A stretch of 64,000 bases of DNA from assembly GCA_031841125.1 (NCBI GenBank), contig CM063109.1, positions 66,098,914 to 66,162,913 of the forward strand, written 5' to 3'. Made by a program: the position numbers and the translations under genes. Under the pieces are notes generated by a model. The model made no database searches. It saw nothing but the letters and a program-made list of their open reading frames with translations, and was not told the origin of the DNA. This stretch comes from Acanthococcus lagerstroemiae. Taxonomy: Eukaryota > Arthropoda > Insecta > Hemiptera > Eriococcidae. Shown here piece after piece: positions 55,310 through 64,000 of this stretch (position 1 is its first letter; every line of letters starts with the position of its first letter).

Positions 55310-57465
55310 CATTCTTCGTACATGAATCTATTACAAATTAAACAAGACCGCATGCATTTAAAACTCTGTCTTCATGACAGAGAACACAGTACCATGATTC
55401 TTTGGATGCTTTATCACGTTTCGAAGTTTTGTCGGCTTTTCAACTTTCTTCTTCGTCGGCTTTTCGGATAATTCCTCTGATTTATGTTTTTGCGTGACGG
55501 ATTTTTAGCTAAAATTTTCTTAAATTGTATCTGGACCAGTTTCTCTGGCGAAACCTTTGACGCATATTTCCGTTTAACCGATTTTCCAATAGAAATTGTC
55601 TTAGATTTTTTTCTTGACCGGTTTCTTGGACGATACCGGCGGCAATGGTGATTCCTTCAACGTATCTTTCATTTGGACAAATTTTCGGCAAAATTTTTAA
55701 AAATGTCAATCTGATGATGTGTAGCATAATTATCCGCCAAGGTACCTTATACAAAAATTGAAAATTACTAGGATTGTGCTCGTCGACGCCAAATATCGCT
55801 ATGATATTCGAAAAGAGTCTAATATTTCAAATTAAATGATATAGCATATGTATCATACTTACTTTGTCGTGCTTCCCATAATTAAATTGAGAAAATATGA
55901 CGAAAATTTTACGATTGAAAATTCAGTCATTGACAACTCACTTCCAAAACATGGTAAACCACAATCGTATGAACTAGCCTGAAGACTGCTTTTCCAAAAC
56001 GCATTAAGCCAATTGTTGGCAAAAATGAGTTAGGAGCCAGTTAAGAGCGGAATTTGGTGGCAAAAGGCTGCGTGCACACGTTACGCCAGAGAATATACCA
56101 AAATCAACCATAACAGATGTCCTGAAGCGATGCAGCACAGCACTCTTTTCACGTTTTTTTCGCTTTCTCTTTTTTTGACTTAAAACGTTTTGGAAATGCT
56201 ACCTTTATTTGATGCAAAAACATTTTTGAGGCACTACCTCGAGAAGAATCGCGATAGTATTCGAGAAAAAACGAGGTGGCGTTAATACCCCCCTGGCGTA
56301 ATTAGCCGCCGGTACCTCATAATTAGAATCTTTAAAACATAATTATCGGATAAGGAGACGTTGTCACTCATAATTACGAGCACGTGTGATTTGCCACACG
56401 TTTTTTCTTCTTTCTTTTTCCGGACCATTTATATAATGAAATAGAGATGACGATTCCTTAGGTCTGGTCGAAGGTCGACATTTGGAAGACAGTCGATTGT
56501 TTCTATTTCCATGAGGAAATTTTTGCATCTGTGAACGTCAGTGTTCTTTTTAAAAGATGTCTCGTTTCATTTGGTGTAGATTAAAATCTGCAGGTGATGC
56601 GGACACAATGCGTTACATGTAGGTATATTTTTTATTTTTTGTAAACGGTTTAAAGCCTGCAGTTGGCTCGAATTTATTTGACATTTTTACGGCAAGACTT
56701 TTTACTATCGCTGTTCGGAATCGTAAATTTGAAGTATTTTAACGTATCATCTCAATAAATTCTGTGTAGGGCTCGAGTTATATTTGAGAGGAAAAAAAAG
56801 TACGCTGTAGTGCGTGCCGTAAATTGGCATCACGTATGCGAATCTCCATCGTGTTACAAGTTGAAGCGGATCTGGAAATCCTACAATGCAGTGGTCATTA
56901 TTTTCAGAGCGAAATACATAAAAAAAAATATATTAATACTGGAAATTGAATATTTCCAGCCAGGTGCTCCAGGGTAAGCGGAACTTTGGGACAAAAGGAA
57001 TCCAGCAGCTTGGCGTTTTCTATGAGCGTTCTTTCATCAGAGTGATTATTGGATGGTGATCTTTCACTATACACTACATGGACTACCATTTGAAAGCCAA
57101 AAGTATGGTTGCGGTTGAAGCTCGAATAGTGACCAGTATTCTAAAATATTTTGAGTAGTAAGGGCCAATGTTAATTCTCGGAATACAAGTATCAAGGCAA
57201 AATGTTTCCTTTGTTCTCGACATCTAATTCCAGTTTCAAACTGACTACATTATTATCAGTACATACAACCTATAGTCTTACAAAGTGGTGGTGGATTGTA
57301 GCAAGCTGATTTTCAACACAAATAGCTTTCTCAGTCCGTTCAGCATGCAGTTCTCTCGAGGCTACTGACGATTTTGTGATACTTAAATTTTCAATTTTCC
57401 CCTGATTTCTTGTTTTTCATTCTTCTTCCAAGATGCAGGTCAACTCTGTTAATGAACATGTAGAC
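55310..57465. other. Unassigned sequence
   Basis: About 2.1 kb without recognisable elements. Segments near 55500-55700 recall the TTTTCxGAxxAAATTT style of the minisatellite at 58.8-60.2 kb. Short frames are uninformative. Confidence 0.35.
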
Positions 57466-57808
57466 CAGGGACGTACCGATAAAGGAGTATGGGGTTACTT
57501 ACCCCCCCCCCCCCCACATGGGAAATTAACCACTCAGCAGTTGGGAAAATTTACCATTTCAGTCAGGCGGAGTTCGGAAAATCCAATGAGTCAAAACATT
57601 ATTTTTTCCCCTCTTGCTTTGATACATGGGCATTGATTAAAAAGTTGGAAAAATACAAGTCAATCGTTTTCAGTCAGTTAAAAATATTCAACAAGTCAGT
57701 TTTTTTTTTGGCTTACATACTTTGGAATTTTGAGTTGAGTCAGTTAGAATTACAATTTTTGCCCCCCACCCCCACCCCTACTAGGAAAAACGTTTCGGTG
57801 CGTCCCTG
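57466..57808. mobile_element. hAT MITE, 343 bp
   Basis: Termini CAGGGACGTACCGA and (reverse) CAGGGACGCACCGA, with flanks ATGTAGAC and ATTTAGAC (an 8-bp duplication with one change). C-runs near both ends. Fragments of the same family occur at 18781-18833 and perhaps 24826-24860. Confidence 0.87.
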
Positions 57809-57816
57809 ATTTAGAC

Positions 57817-58046
57817 CGAAATGCAAAACCCCTACTCCTCAACTGTTCATTTGAATTTTTCATTTTCTAAGAAGGTTTGTTTGTTTGTTTGTATATTTTT
57901 TCTTTTAAATTAAAAAATATTTTGATTAAAAATCGGCAAATTTTCAACAAAAAAATATTGTCGGCGAATTTTTAGTTTTTAAGAAATATTTGTCGGCAAA
58001 TGTTCCTTCTCCCCCCTCCCCAACTGAAAATCAAGTTTCGCCTCTG
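57817..58046 (+). mobile_element. Unit of the composite hAT-like family, 5' damaged
   Basis: AACTGTTCATTTGAATTTTT, AAAAATCGGCAAATTTTC, TATTTGTCGGCAAATG and the end TCAAGTTTCGCCTCTG match the unit at 13190-13455 and 20239-20491 in the forward direction. The left terminus is missing next to the MITE at 57466-57808. Confidence 0.8.
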
Positions 58047-58059
58047 TGTAGATTAAATA

Positions 58060-58745
58060 ATACTAGAGATAAGGAGCCCCCCTGCCTTAGGCATTTTTCT
58101 ATATTAGCCTCCCCCTTTCTCTTCTTCTATTCTTATGTGGCTTTCTGCCCTTTATATAAGTTTAAAATAACTTGTCTTTTTTTGAATCTTATTCCTAGCT
58201 TTTTCTCAGAATGTCAAACATTTCATCCCATTTAACACTGTCAAAAGCTTTTTCAATATTAACAAATGCCATAATATGTATCCTGCCCCTATTTGAGTCT
58301 TTCCATCTACTTTAATCTCAAAGCTAACACTGCTTCCCCAGTACCTCTACTTTTTCTGAGTCCAAACTGATCATCTCCTAGTTCTGCATCTATTATTATA
58401 AGTTGGTTCTCCTGTAAATTGTCCTAATTAATATTTTTGACGCGTACGGAAGAAGACTAATTGTTCGATAATTTTCACACCCATCTGCTCCTGCTTTTTT
58501 TGGTATATTTACAATAGCACTCTTTTTAAAAATCCTCTGGCATTTTCCCTTTATCATAACATGCAATTTTGTACAATTTATAAAATACATATTCTCCTAA
58601 GTTCTGTAACAATTCAGCTGGTATCTCATCCACTTCTGGAGCTTTCCCTTTCTTTAAATCTCTCAATGCTTTGTCAAATTTACCTCTTAAAATCGAGTCT
58701 CCCCTTTCATCTTCTTCCACATCTTTCTTCGACATCATTGAATAA
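58060..58745 (-). pseudogene. LINE polymerase N-terminal half, decayed
   Basis: Read right to left on the minus strand: KFDKALRDLKKGKAPEVDEI, PAELLQNLGEYVFYKLYKIA, FKKSAIVNIPKKAGADGCEN, YRTISLLPYASKILIRTIY, LGDDQFGLRKSRGTGEAVLA and NIEKAFDSVKWDEMFDIL, that is polymerase blocks 0-3 in order. It stops before the catalytic YADD at the MITE-family unit on the left. Frameshifts are present. Same lineage as 25.8-28.4 kb by the GTxEA block. Confidence 0.87.
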
Positions 58746-58749
58746 CATT

Positions 58750-60258
58750 AACCGATGACTTCAGAAGAAATTTGTGGGAAATTTTAGGAAAACTCCGCAA
58801 TTACACCAAAGGATTTAATCGGAAATCATTGAGAAGTACCTTCGACGATTCTTGAAAGGGTTTCTTCAGAAAGAACTTTCTTGGAAAACAATGGAAATTT
58901 TTTCTAAAAACTTTCGATGAGATTCTTCAGAAATTATCGGAGTTGTTTTCCGAAAATTTCCGATGCAGTTCTTTAAAAATTATCGGAAGATTTTCCCGAA
59001 GGTAAGACCTTTTAAGACGAAAAGATCCTAATTATTTTATTTAATTGAAGAAAATTATTTTATTTAATTTAATTGGGGTAGTTAAAAATTTTTTATTTTT
59101 AGTGTTTAAATTTTACATAAAATAATATAATTTAAAAAATTTCTTTAGGGATAACATTTATAATTATTTCATTAAACATATAATTATTTTATTTAATTTA
59201 AGAATTTAAATATAAATTTCAAATTTATTAAAATTAATTTCTTGATTAAAAAATGAGTTATATCAACTAATCATAAAAATATTAGATTTTTACATTTAAT
59301 TTTAGGAATTTGATCAGGAATAATTGGAAATCAATTTTCGAGGAAATTCTTTGGAGAACACTGGACTTTTTTTTAATATTTCCGATGAAATTCTCCGAGA
59401 ATCGTCACATTTTTTCTCCAAGATTTCTGATTACTTCCTTAAAAATCATTGGGAGATTTTCCCCGAACATGTTTGACAAAAATCCCTGAAAAGCATCAAA
59501 TTCTTTTCTAAGGATATCCTTTCAAAATCATCAGAGATACTTCTTAATGATTCTTGATAAAATTGTTTGGAATCAATGTAGATTTTTCCTAAAATTTCTG
59601 ACAAAATTTGCCTGATAAAATTCGTAGAAAATAATCGGAAATTTACACTTAATATTTTCGATAACGTTTGTCGGAAATAATCTTTGAAAATCAAAGGAAT
59701 CGTTCTGAATATTTTCCACGAAATTCCTTGGAAATAATCGAAGGTTTTTTCTGAAGATTTTCGGTACAATTCTTCAAAACGCTTGGTGTTATTCCCCTAG
59801 TGCTTTCGATAAAATTCTCTAAAAATTATCATGAAATTTTCTCGAAGAATTTTTATGAAATTTCTTTGGAAAACAACGGAAATGTTTTCCGAAAATTTAC
59901 AATGAAATTGCTTAAAAATCATCGGAGATTTTTGCAGAAGATTTACGATGAAATTCTTCGGAAATTATCGAGAAAATTTTCTCGAAGAATGCTGATGAAC
60001 TTTCTTGGAAAATATTGGAAATTTCTTCTAAAAATTTTCGATGAGATTCTTCGGTAATTATCGAAGTAGTTTTCCGAAAATTTCGAATGCAATTCTTTAA
60101 AAATTATCGGAAGATTTTCGAGGAAATTTTTTGGAAAAGACTGGAAAGATTTCCGATGAAATTCCTCGGATATTAAGAAAAATTTTCCCGGAGATTCTTG
60201 ATAAAATTCTTCAAAAGCTATCGGAGTTTTCCCCAAATATTTCCCATGAAATTCTTGT
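58750..60258. repeat. Degenerate minisatellite field
   Basis: Diverged repeats built from GATGAAATTCTTCGGAAA, TTATCGGAAGATTTTC and TTTCTTGGAAAA blocks, with a higher-order period of roughly 60-140 bp. AT-rich unrelated sequence at about 59030-59330 interrupts it. Open frames of 60-117 codons appear on both strands because the repeat rarely forms stops; they are not evidence of genes. Confidence 0.8.
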
Positions 60259-60417
60259 CGAAGAGACCGGTCGCCTGGCGAAACAACGTACTGCACCTGG
60301 TTTCGCGAAAAACTAGTTTTCCTATGGCAGAAGGAAAACCGATTAACCCTGTATATGTTCTTGTGTACGTTTGCTGTAAATAAGACCCTTTCAAGAACAA
60401 AGGTGATTCGGCGGATA

Positions 60418-60775
60418 CAAAATTAAAATACTGAAGTTCGATTATGCCGGTCACGTAGCCAGGAGGGAAGAAGGTAGGTGGGAAAAAAGGGTTTTGCTTT
60501 GGGAACCAAGAGACAAAAAAAGAAGGATAGGGAGACCGAAAATAAGATGGGTGGATGAAATTGTTGGGGTCGCGGGAGCGCTATGGGGGAGGGATGCTAG
60601 CAATAGGGAAAGATGGAAACGGATAGGAGAGGCCTATGCCCAGGGCTGGGCGCACGACGGAAAACAGTAGCCACTGGTGCCTGTTGGCGCAGTTACAGAG
60701 GTTTTTTATGTTATGTTTTTGTTTACTTGTTTTCTATTGTACAATAAAGGCTGATTATTATTATTTATTAGTAAC
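60418..60775 (+). pseudogene. LINE C-terminus and 3' end
   Basis: It translates as LKFDYAGHVARREEGRWEK, RRIGRPKIRWVDEIVGVAGA, NRERWKRIGEAYAQGWAHDG and a stop at 60670, the GRPxxRW C-terminal block also seen at 63 kb. The 3' untranslated part ends in a TTATTATTATT tail near 60770. Only the last ~85 codons are present. Confidence 0.88.
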
Positions 60776-62012
60776 CCCCTCCTTCTTGATGATAAATTGA
60801 GCCTAGTGGTATCAATACTCTCCAGGACATATTAGTAATGTATTCCACTCAAAAAATGTTAAAAAATCAAGTTTGTAAAACCTAAATTTAACATCATCAT
60901 AATGTGGCTATTTTCAAGAAGCCGCCCATCTATTGTAAAGCAATTTCGATGCTTACCATCACTGTTGAAAAACGTAGCTCATAAGAGAAATAAAAATGTT
61001 TGAACTTTGAACCCATTCTCATTGAATCTGGCTGTGAGACGCTTGTTCAGTTCCTTTCTCAGGTTTTCCGCCAGAACCGAGACGTTTGTAATTCGCCAGA
61101 AAACGTCACCATAAATAAGCACCAACAGCGAGGGGAAAACGTAATACTTTTAGGCTAGTTGAACACTAATATAAAATTTTACATTATATCGCTTTCATCT
61201 GTCCTCGTCGAGAACACAGACTCCGACAGGTGGTTATCGAGCAGAAATTGCAAATGCTTCGAATCGAATATACACGTGCACAGGGTGCAACTGAAATCTG
61301 TACGCACGTGTTAATTTGTGAAAAAGAAGTTATGCAGTGCGATGTCCGGCCTCATCGGAGGGTCTGTAGTCTGGATGCTAATTGAATGTGCCCTACATAT
61401 ATAAAATGTACAGCTGGCCAATTCCTGGAATGTAAAAATGCGGGGCAAAAACTAGACTGTCTTATAACTCTGCCATATTTACGTTGTATTTTGTGACGAC
61501 CCGCTCACAGTGTGTAGAACTACCCAAAGAACGACCTTTAAAAAATCCAGCACAAAAATGGAATCAGTGTTGAAAAAAAAGAAAATTCTCAACTTCCCCA
61601 AAAAATCCCGTATTGATAATGTACAGTCATTGGAGCATTTAATAAAATGAAAATGAATAAAGATACGAGATTTCTAAAAGATTTGAAAAGAGGCTGTTGA
61701 GGACTATCAGAATCAACCGAGGGGAAAATTTTGGATGGCTCAGAGGCCTTAGAATTGGGGTCCAAACGCGAGGGATAAAAACTGGTCGAGATTTTTCGAG
61801 TGATAAGGAGGGAAATTACAACAGGAGAAAACTGTTGTGTTACAGTTTACATTCTCCATAATACAATTCAACTATTATAAGCGAGATTTCGTGAAATTAA
61901 CGTACTGCAGGGTGTCTACTGGGTCCAAATTTTCCAATTCCTTGACCTTTTCTCACTTTTTTCACAACCGTTTTACACACATACAAATATAATCTTATTC
62001 GTAGAACCTTAC
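60776..62012. other. Unassigned sequence
   Basis: No repeat boundary or coding motif was recognised in about 1.2 kb. Confidence 0.35.
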
Positions 62013-62190
62013 CAAGGTAAAGCACTAGAATACACGAGTGGGGTCATACGCTATTTTGGATCCAGAAACGCCCGTCGATGCCGGATCCGACTATGCGGAG
62101 CGCACCGCCTAGCCAATTCGGAATCGACGGGCGCTTTTCGATCCAAAATGGCGTATGACCCTATTTGTATCTATAGCGCTCTAACCAAGG
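62013..62190. mobile_element. Hairpin MITE with a GC-rich core
   Basis: Imperfect arms (about 62013-62085 and 62115-62190) share GGGTCATACGC(T/C)ATTTTGG, then GATCCA/GATCGA, CGCCCGTCGAT and CCG. The loop holds TCCGACTATGCGGAGCG, also present in the palindrome arms. TA follows the right GGGTCATACG copy, and TG precedes the left one. Non-coding. Confidence 0.7.
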
Positions 62191-62581
62191 TGGGGGGGGG
62201 GAGCTCACAATAAATGGAAACACTAAAAAATACTATGAAAAAGGATATTATGTAATTATCAGAAAATATTTACGTTACTTTAAATTTACTTGTAATTTTT
62301 TTTTTTTTTTAATGGTGATAATAATTTTGAGGAAATTTAAATGAAAAGTTTATGACTTTTCATAACCACTATCCAAAATACCTACTTGACTTTTTCTTTA
62401 CTTTCTTGACTTTCTTTGACCACTCTCCAAAATATTTGACTTTTCCTTGACTTTCTTGACCGGTAGACACCCGGTACTGTTTTTTAATAAAAATGCAGCA
62501 TACACTTTTCGACATTCCAAATATTCCTCCACCTTCAGCCTCATATACTTACTCAACTACCATCACGAGGACATAAGATTA
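62191..62581. other. Unassigned sequence with repeated CTTTGACTTTCTTGAC-like blocks
   Basis: TTGACTTTTTCTTTAC, TTTCTTGACTTTC and CCAAAATA-type blocks recur between about 62385 and 62465, with related words at 61935-61955. No gene was recognised. Confidence 0.35.
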
Positions 62582-62669
62582 TCCAAATACTCGGAGGGGC
62601 CAGCAAACTGATCAAATCTCGAACTCTCGAAAGTGTCTCTCCCAAGATTGCTTCCTGGATCCGCCACTG
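62582..62669 (-). mobile_element. hAT MITE end fragment
   Basis: On the minus strand it begins CAGTGGCGGATCCAGGAAGC, a common hAT MITE terminus. The opposite end was not found. Confidence 0.55.
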
Positions 62670-63166
62670 GTCAGAACAGTACCAAACCAATTTTCTGAGG
62701 GAAAGAGAGACAGGAAGAGAAATCCAAATTTTCCATCTACTTACTGGTGGAGCCAGGTAGAAAGTGTATCTCCTCTCTCGTCAAATTAACAACCTGAGGG
62801 TAGACGATCTTTCAACTGAGGACAATTCCAAACATTTAAAAAATAAGTAGAAAAATGTTTCCCTTACCGGGAAAAACATTGAATCATGGATATGTCATTC
62901 TTTCATAATTTTGAAATTCCTTAACATATCTATGTACTAGCACCACTACCCGCTCTTCGCGTGGGACTACTTTAAATCGGGCATGAAAACTGGAAACAAA
63001 TATTTGTAAATGTAAGTGTATATTCCTCCATGATTTTGTATGTCGTAATATATACACAGCAGTTTCTGAATCCGAACATTTATAAGGTTTTCTTAAACTT
63101 CTGCTAGGTGCAGCCACTCATTGTTCACTTAGTATTTATTTTTTATTTTATTTCGTGCTCATAGGC
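62670..63166. other. Unassigned sequence
   Basis: No element boundary was recognised. The 77-codon minus frame at 62884-63117 has no motif. Confidence 0.3.
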
Positions 63167-64000
63167 TCAGTGAGGCATACTATTACTACATACATATATT
63201 TTAGGTAAGTGATGTACCTTGTTCACGTCCCTCACCCAGCCACCCATTTCTGGGGTATAAGCGTAGGTCAGATCAACCCACATCTTCCTGTTGGCGGCTT
63301 TGTTCGCCCAGTTAGGGCCCGCCACCTCGACCACCTCATCGCTCCACCTTTTCCGTGGCCTCCCGACTTTTCTTTTACCATTCACTGGAGTCCAGAAGGT
63401 GGCGATCCTATTCCATTTATTTCTGGATTCCCCCGCAACATGCCCTGCATAGTTAAGTTTTAGTTTTCTAATGGCCGAGACTATGTTTTTTGTTTTTGAT
63501 CTTTTGAAAATTTCCGGAATATGGACTTTATCCTTGAGTTTTATACCCAAAATACTCCTAAGTATAGCATGTTGCGTGGTCTCCATTTTTCGGACTTGTT
63601 TTGTAGTGCAGGCCCAAGTTTGCGCCCCGTAAGTCAGAACAGGGTAGACAGTACTCTCGAGGATTTTTATTTTTGAGCTCAGATTGAGCTTCCCTTTGAA
63701 GATGGGTCTTTGAGCCCAGAAAGCCTTCCAGGCATTGGCTCTTCGGATTTTTAGTTCCTTTTTTATTCTGTTTTCTAGTGACATTATCTGACCCAAATAT
63801 TTATATTCCTCGACTACCTCGATTTTGTTACCATCTACGAAGATATCCCTAAATTGATTAATATTTGTTATAATTTTGGTTTTGTCATAATTGATTGAAA
63901 GACCCATCTCCTTGCTTTCTCTCCTCAAGTCCTCCGCCATTGCTTCGAGTTCCCCACTATTTTTCCCAATTAGGACAATATCATCTGCAAATCTTAGATT
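63167..64000 (-). pseudogene. LINE polymerase C-terminal half, running off the right edge
   Basis: The frame is open on the minus strand to the window end. It starts just upstream of the catalytic FADDIVLIGKNSGELEAMAE (about 63940-63990), then MGLSINYDKTKIIT, VVEEYKYLGQIMSLENRIKK, ILESTVYPVLTYGAQTWACT, HAILRSILGIKLKDKVHIPE, LKLNYAGHVAGES, WTPVNGKRKVGRPRKRWSDE and a stop at 63167. No stop or frameshift is seen in 834 bases, so this is the best-preserved LINE here. It could be an intact element extending beyond the window; I class it as a partial because its 5' part is not visible. Confidence 0.93.

Noticed and set aside
59446..60296. Several 60-117-codon frames in the minisatellite field
   Set aside because: Stop-poor repeat sequence gives frames on both strands.

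Overview
This is repeat-dominated nuclear DNA of an animal, most likely an arthropod. Reasons: AT-rich sequence without operons or dense coding, several lineages of non-LTR retrotransposon (LINE) relics, hAT and pogo-like DNA transposons, Helitrons, a tRNA-derived SINE and abundant microsatellites. 'Insect' is an inference from this mix. I could not identify an intact host gene; nearly every long reading frame is a transposon relic or a chance frame.

Layout. 1-7.7 kb: unassigned sequence, then a minus-strand LINE split by a TA-flanked inverted-repeat element (4967-7068) that carries a second element (5864-7020), a partial inverted copy of which opens the window. 8.5-12.5 kb: fragments of a second LINE lineage, a SINE fragment and a hAT MITE. 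12.7-15.7 kb: a hAT transposon with a broken transposase, holding two further hAT insertions. 15.7-18.4 kb: a Jockey-like LINE split by a 971-bp TA-flanked element. 20.2-23.3 kb: a second copy of a composite hAT-like element, interrupted by a Helitron whose helicase is itself interrupted by a hAT MITE. 23.3-24.8 kb: a LINE with RNase H. 25.4-28.4 kb: a decayed LINE with a SINE and a 444-bp inverted-repeat element inside. 30-37 kb: pogo-like and hAT MITEs and an endonuclease-bearing LINE.

37.3-48.8 kb is an 11.5-kb near-identical palindrome (arms about 5.6 and 4.9 kb, 1.07-kb unique centre). The arms carry tandem ~305-bp repeats in different copy number and outward-facing Helitron 3' ends. 49-55.3 kb: a large inverted-repeat element containing a full-length but decayed hAT and a LINE fragment. 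57-64 kb: MITEs, LINE fragments, a degenerate minisatellite field and a partial LINE running off the right edge.

The genes do not work together as a pathway; the window is a nested insertion record. Many insertions are defined to the base by target-site duplications, and in seven cases (4967, 11818, 13190, 14891, 16876, 21385, 26345) removing the insert and one duplication rejoins the interrupted reading frame. The most novel-looking theme is a group of TA-duplicating elements whose terminal repeats contain a 10-15-bp motif repeated many times internally.
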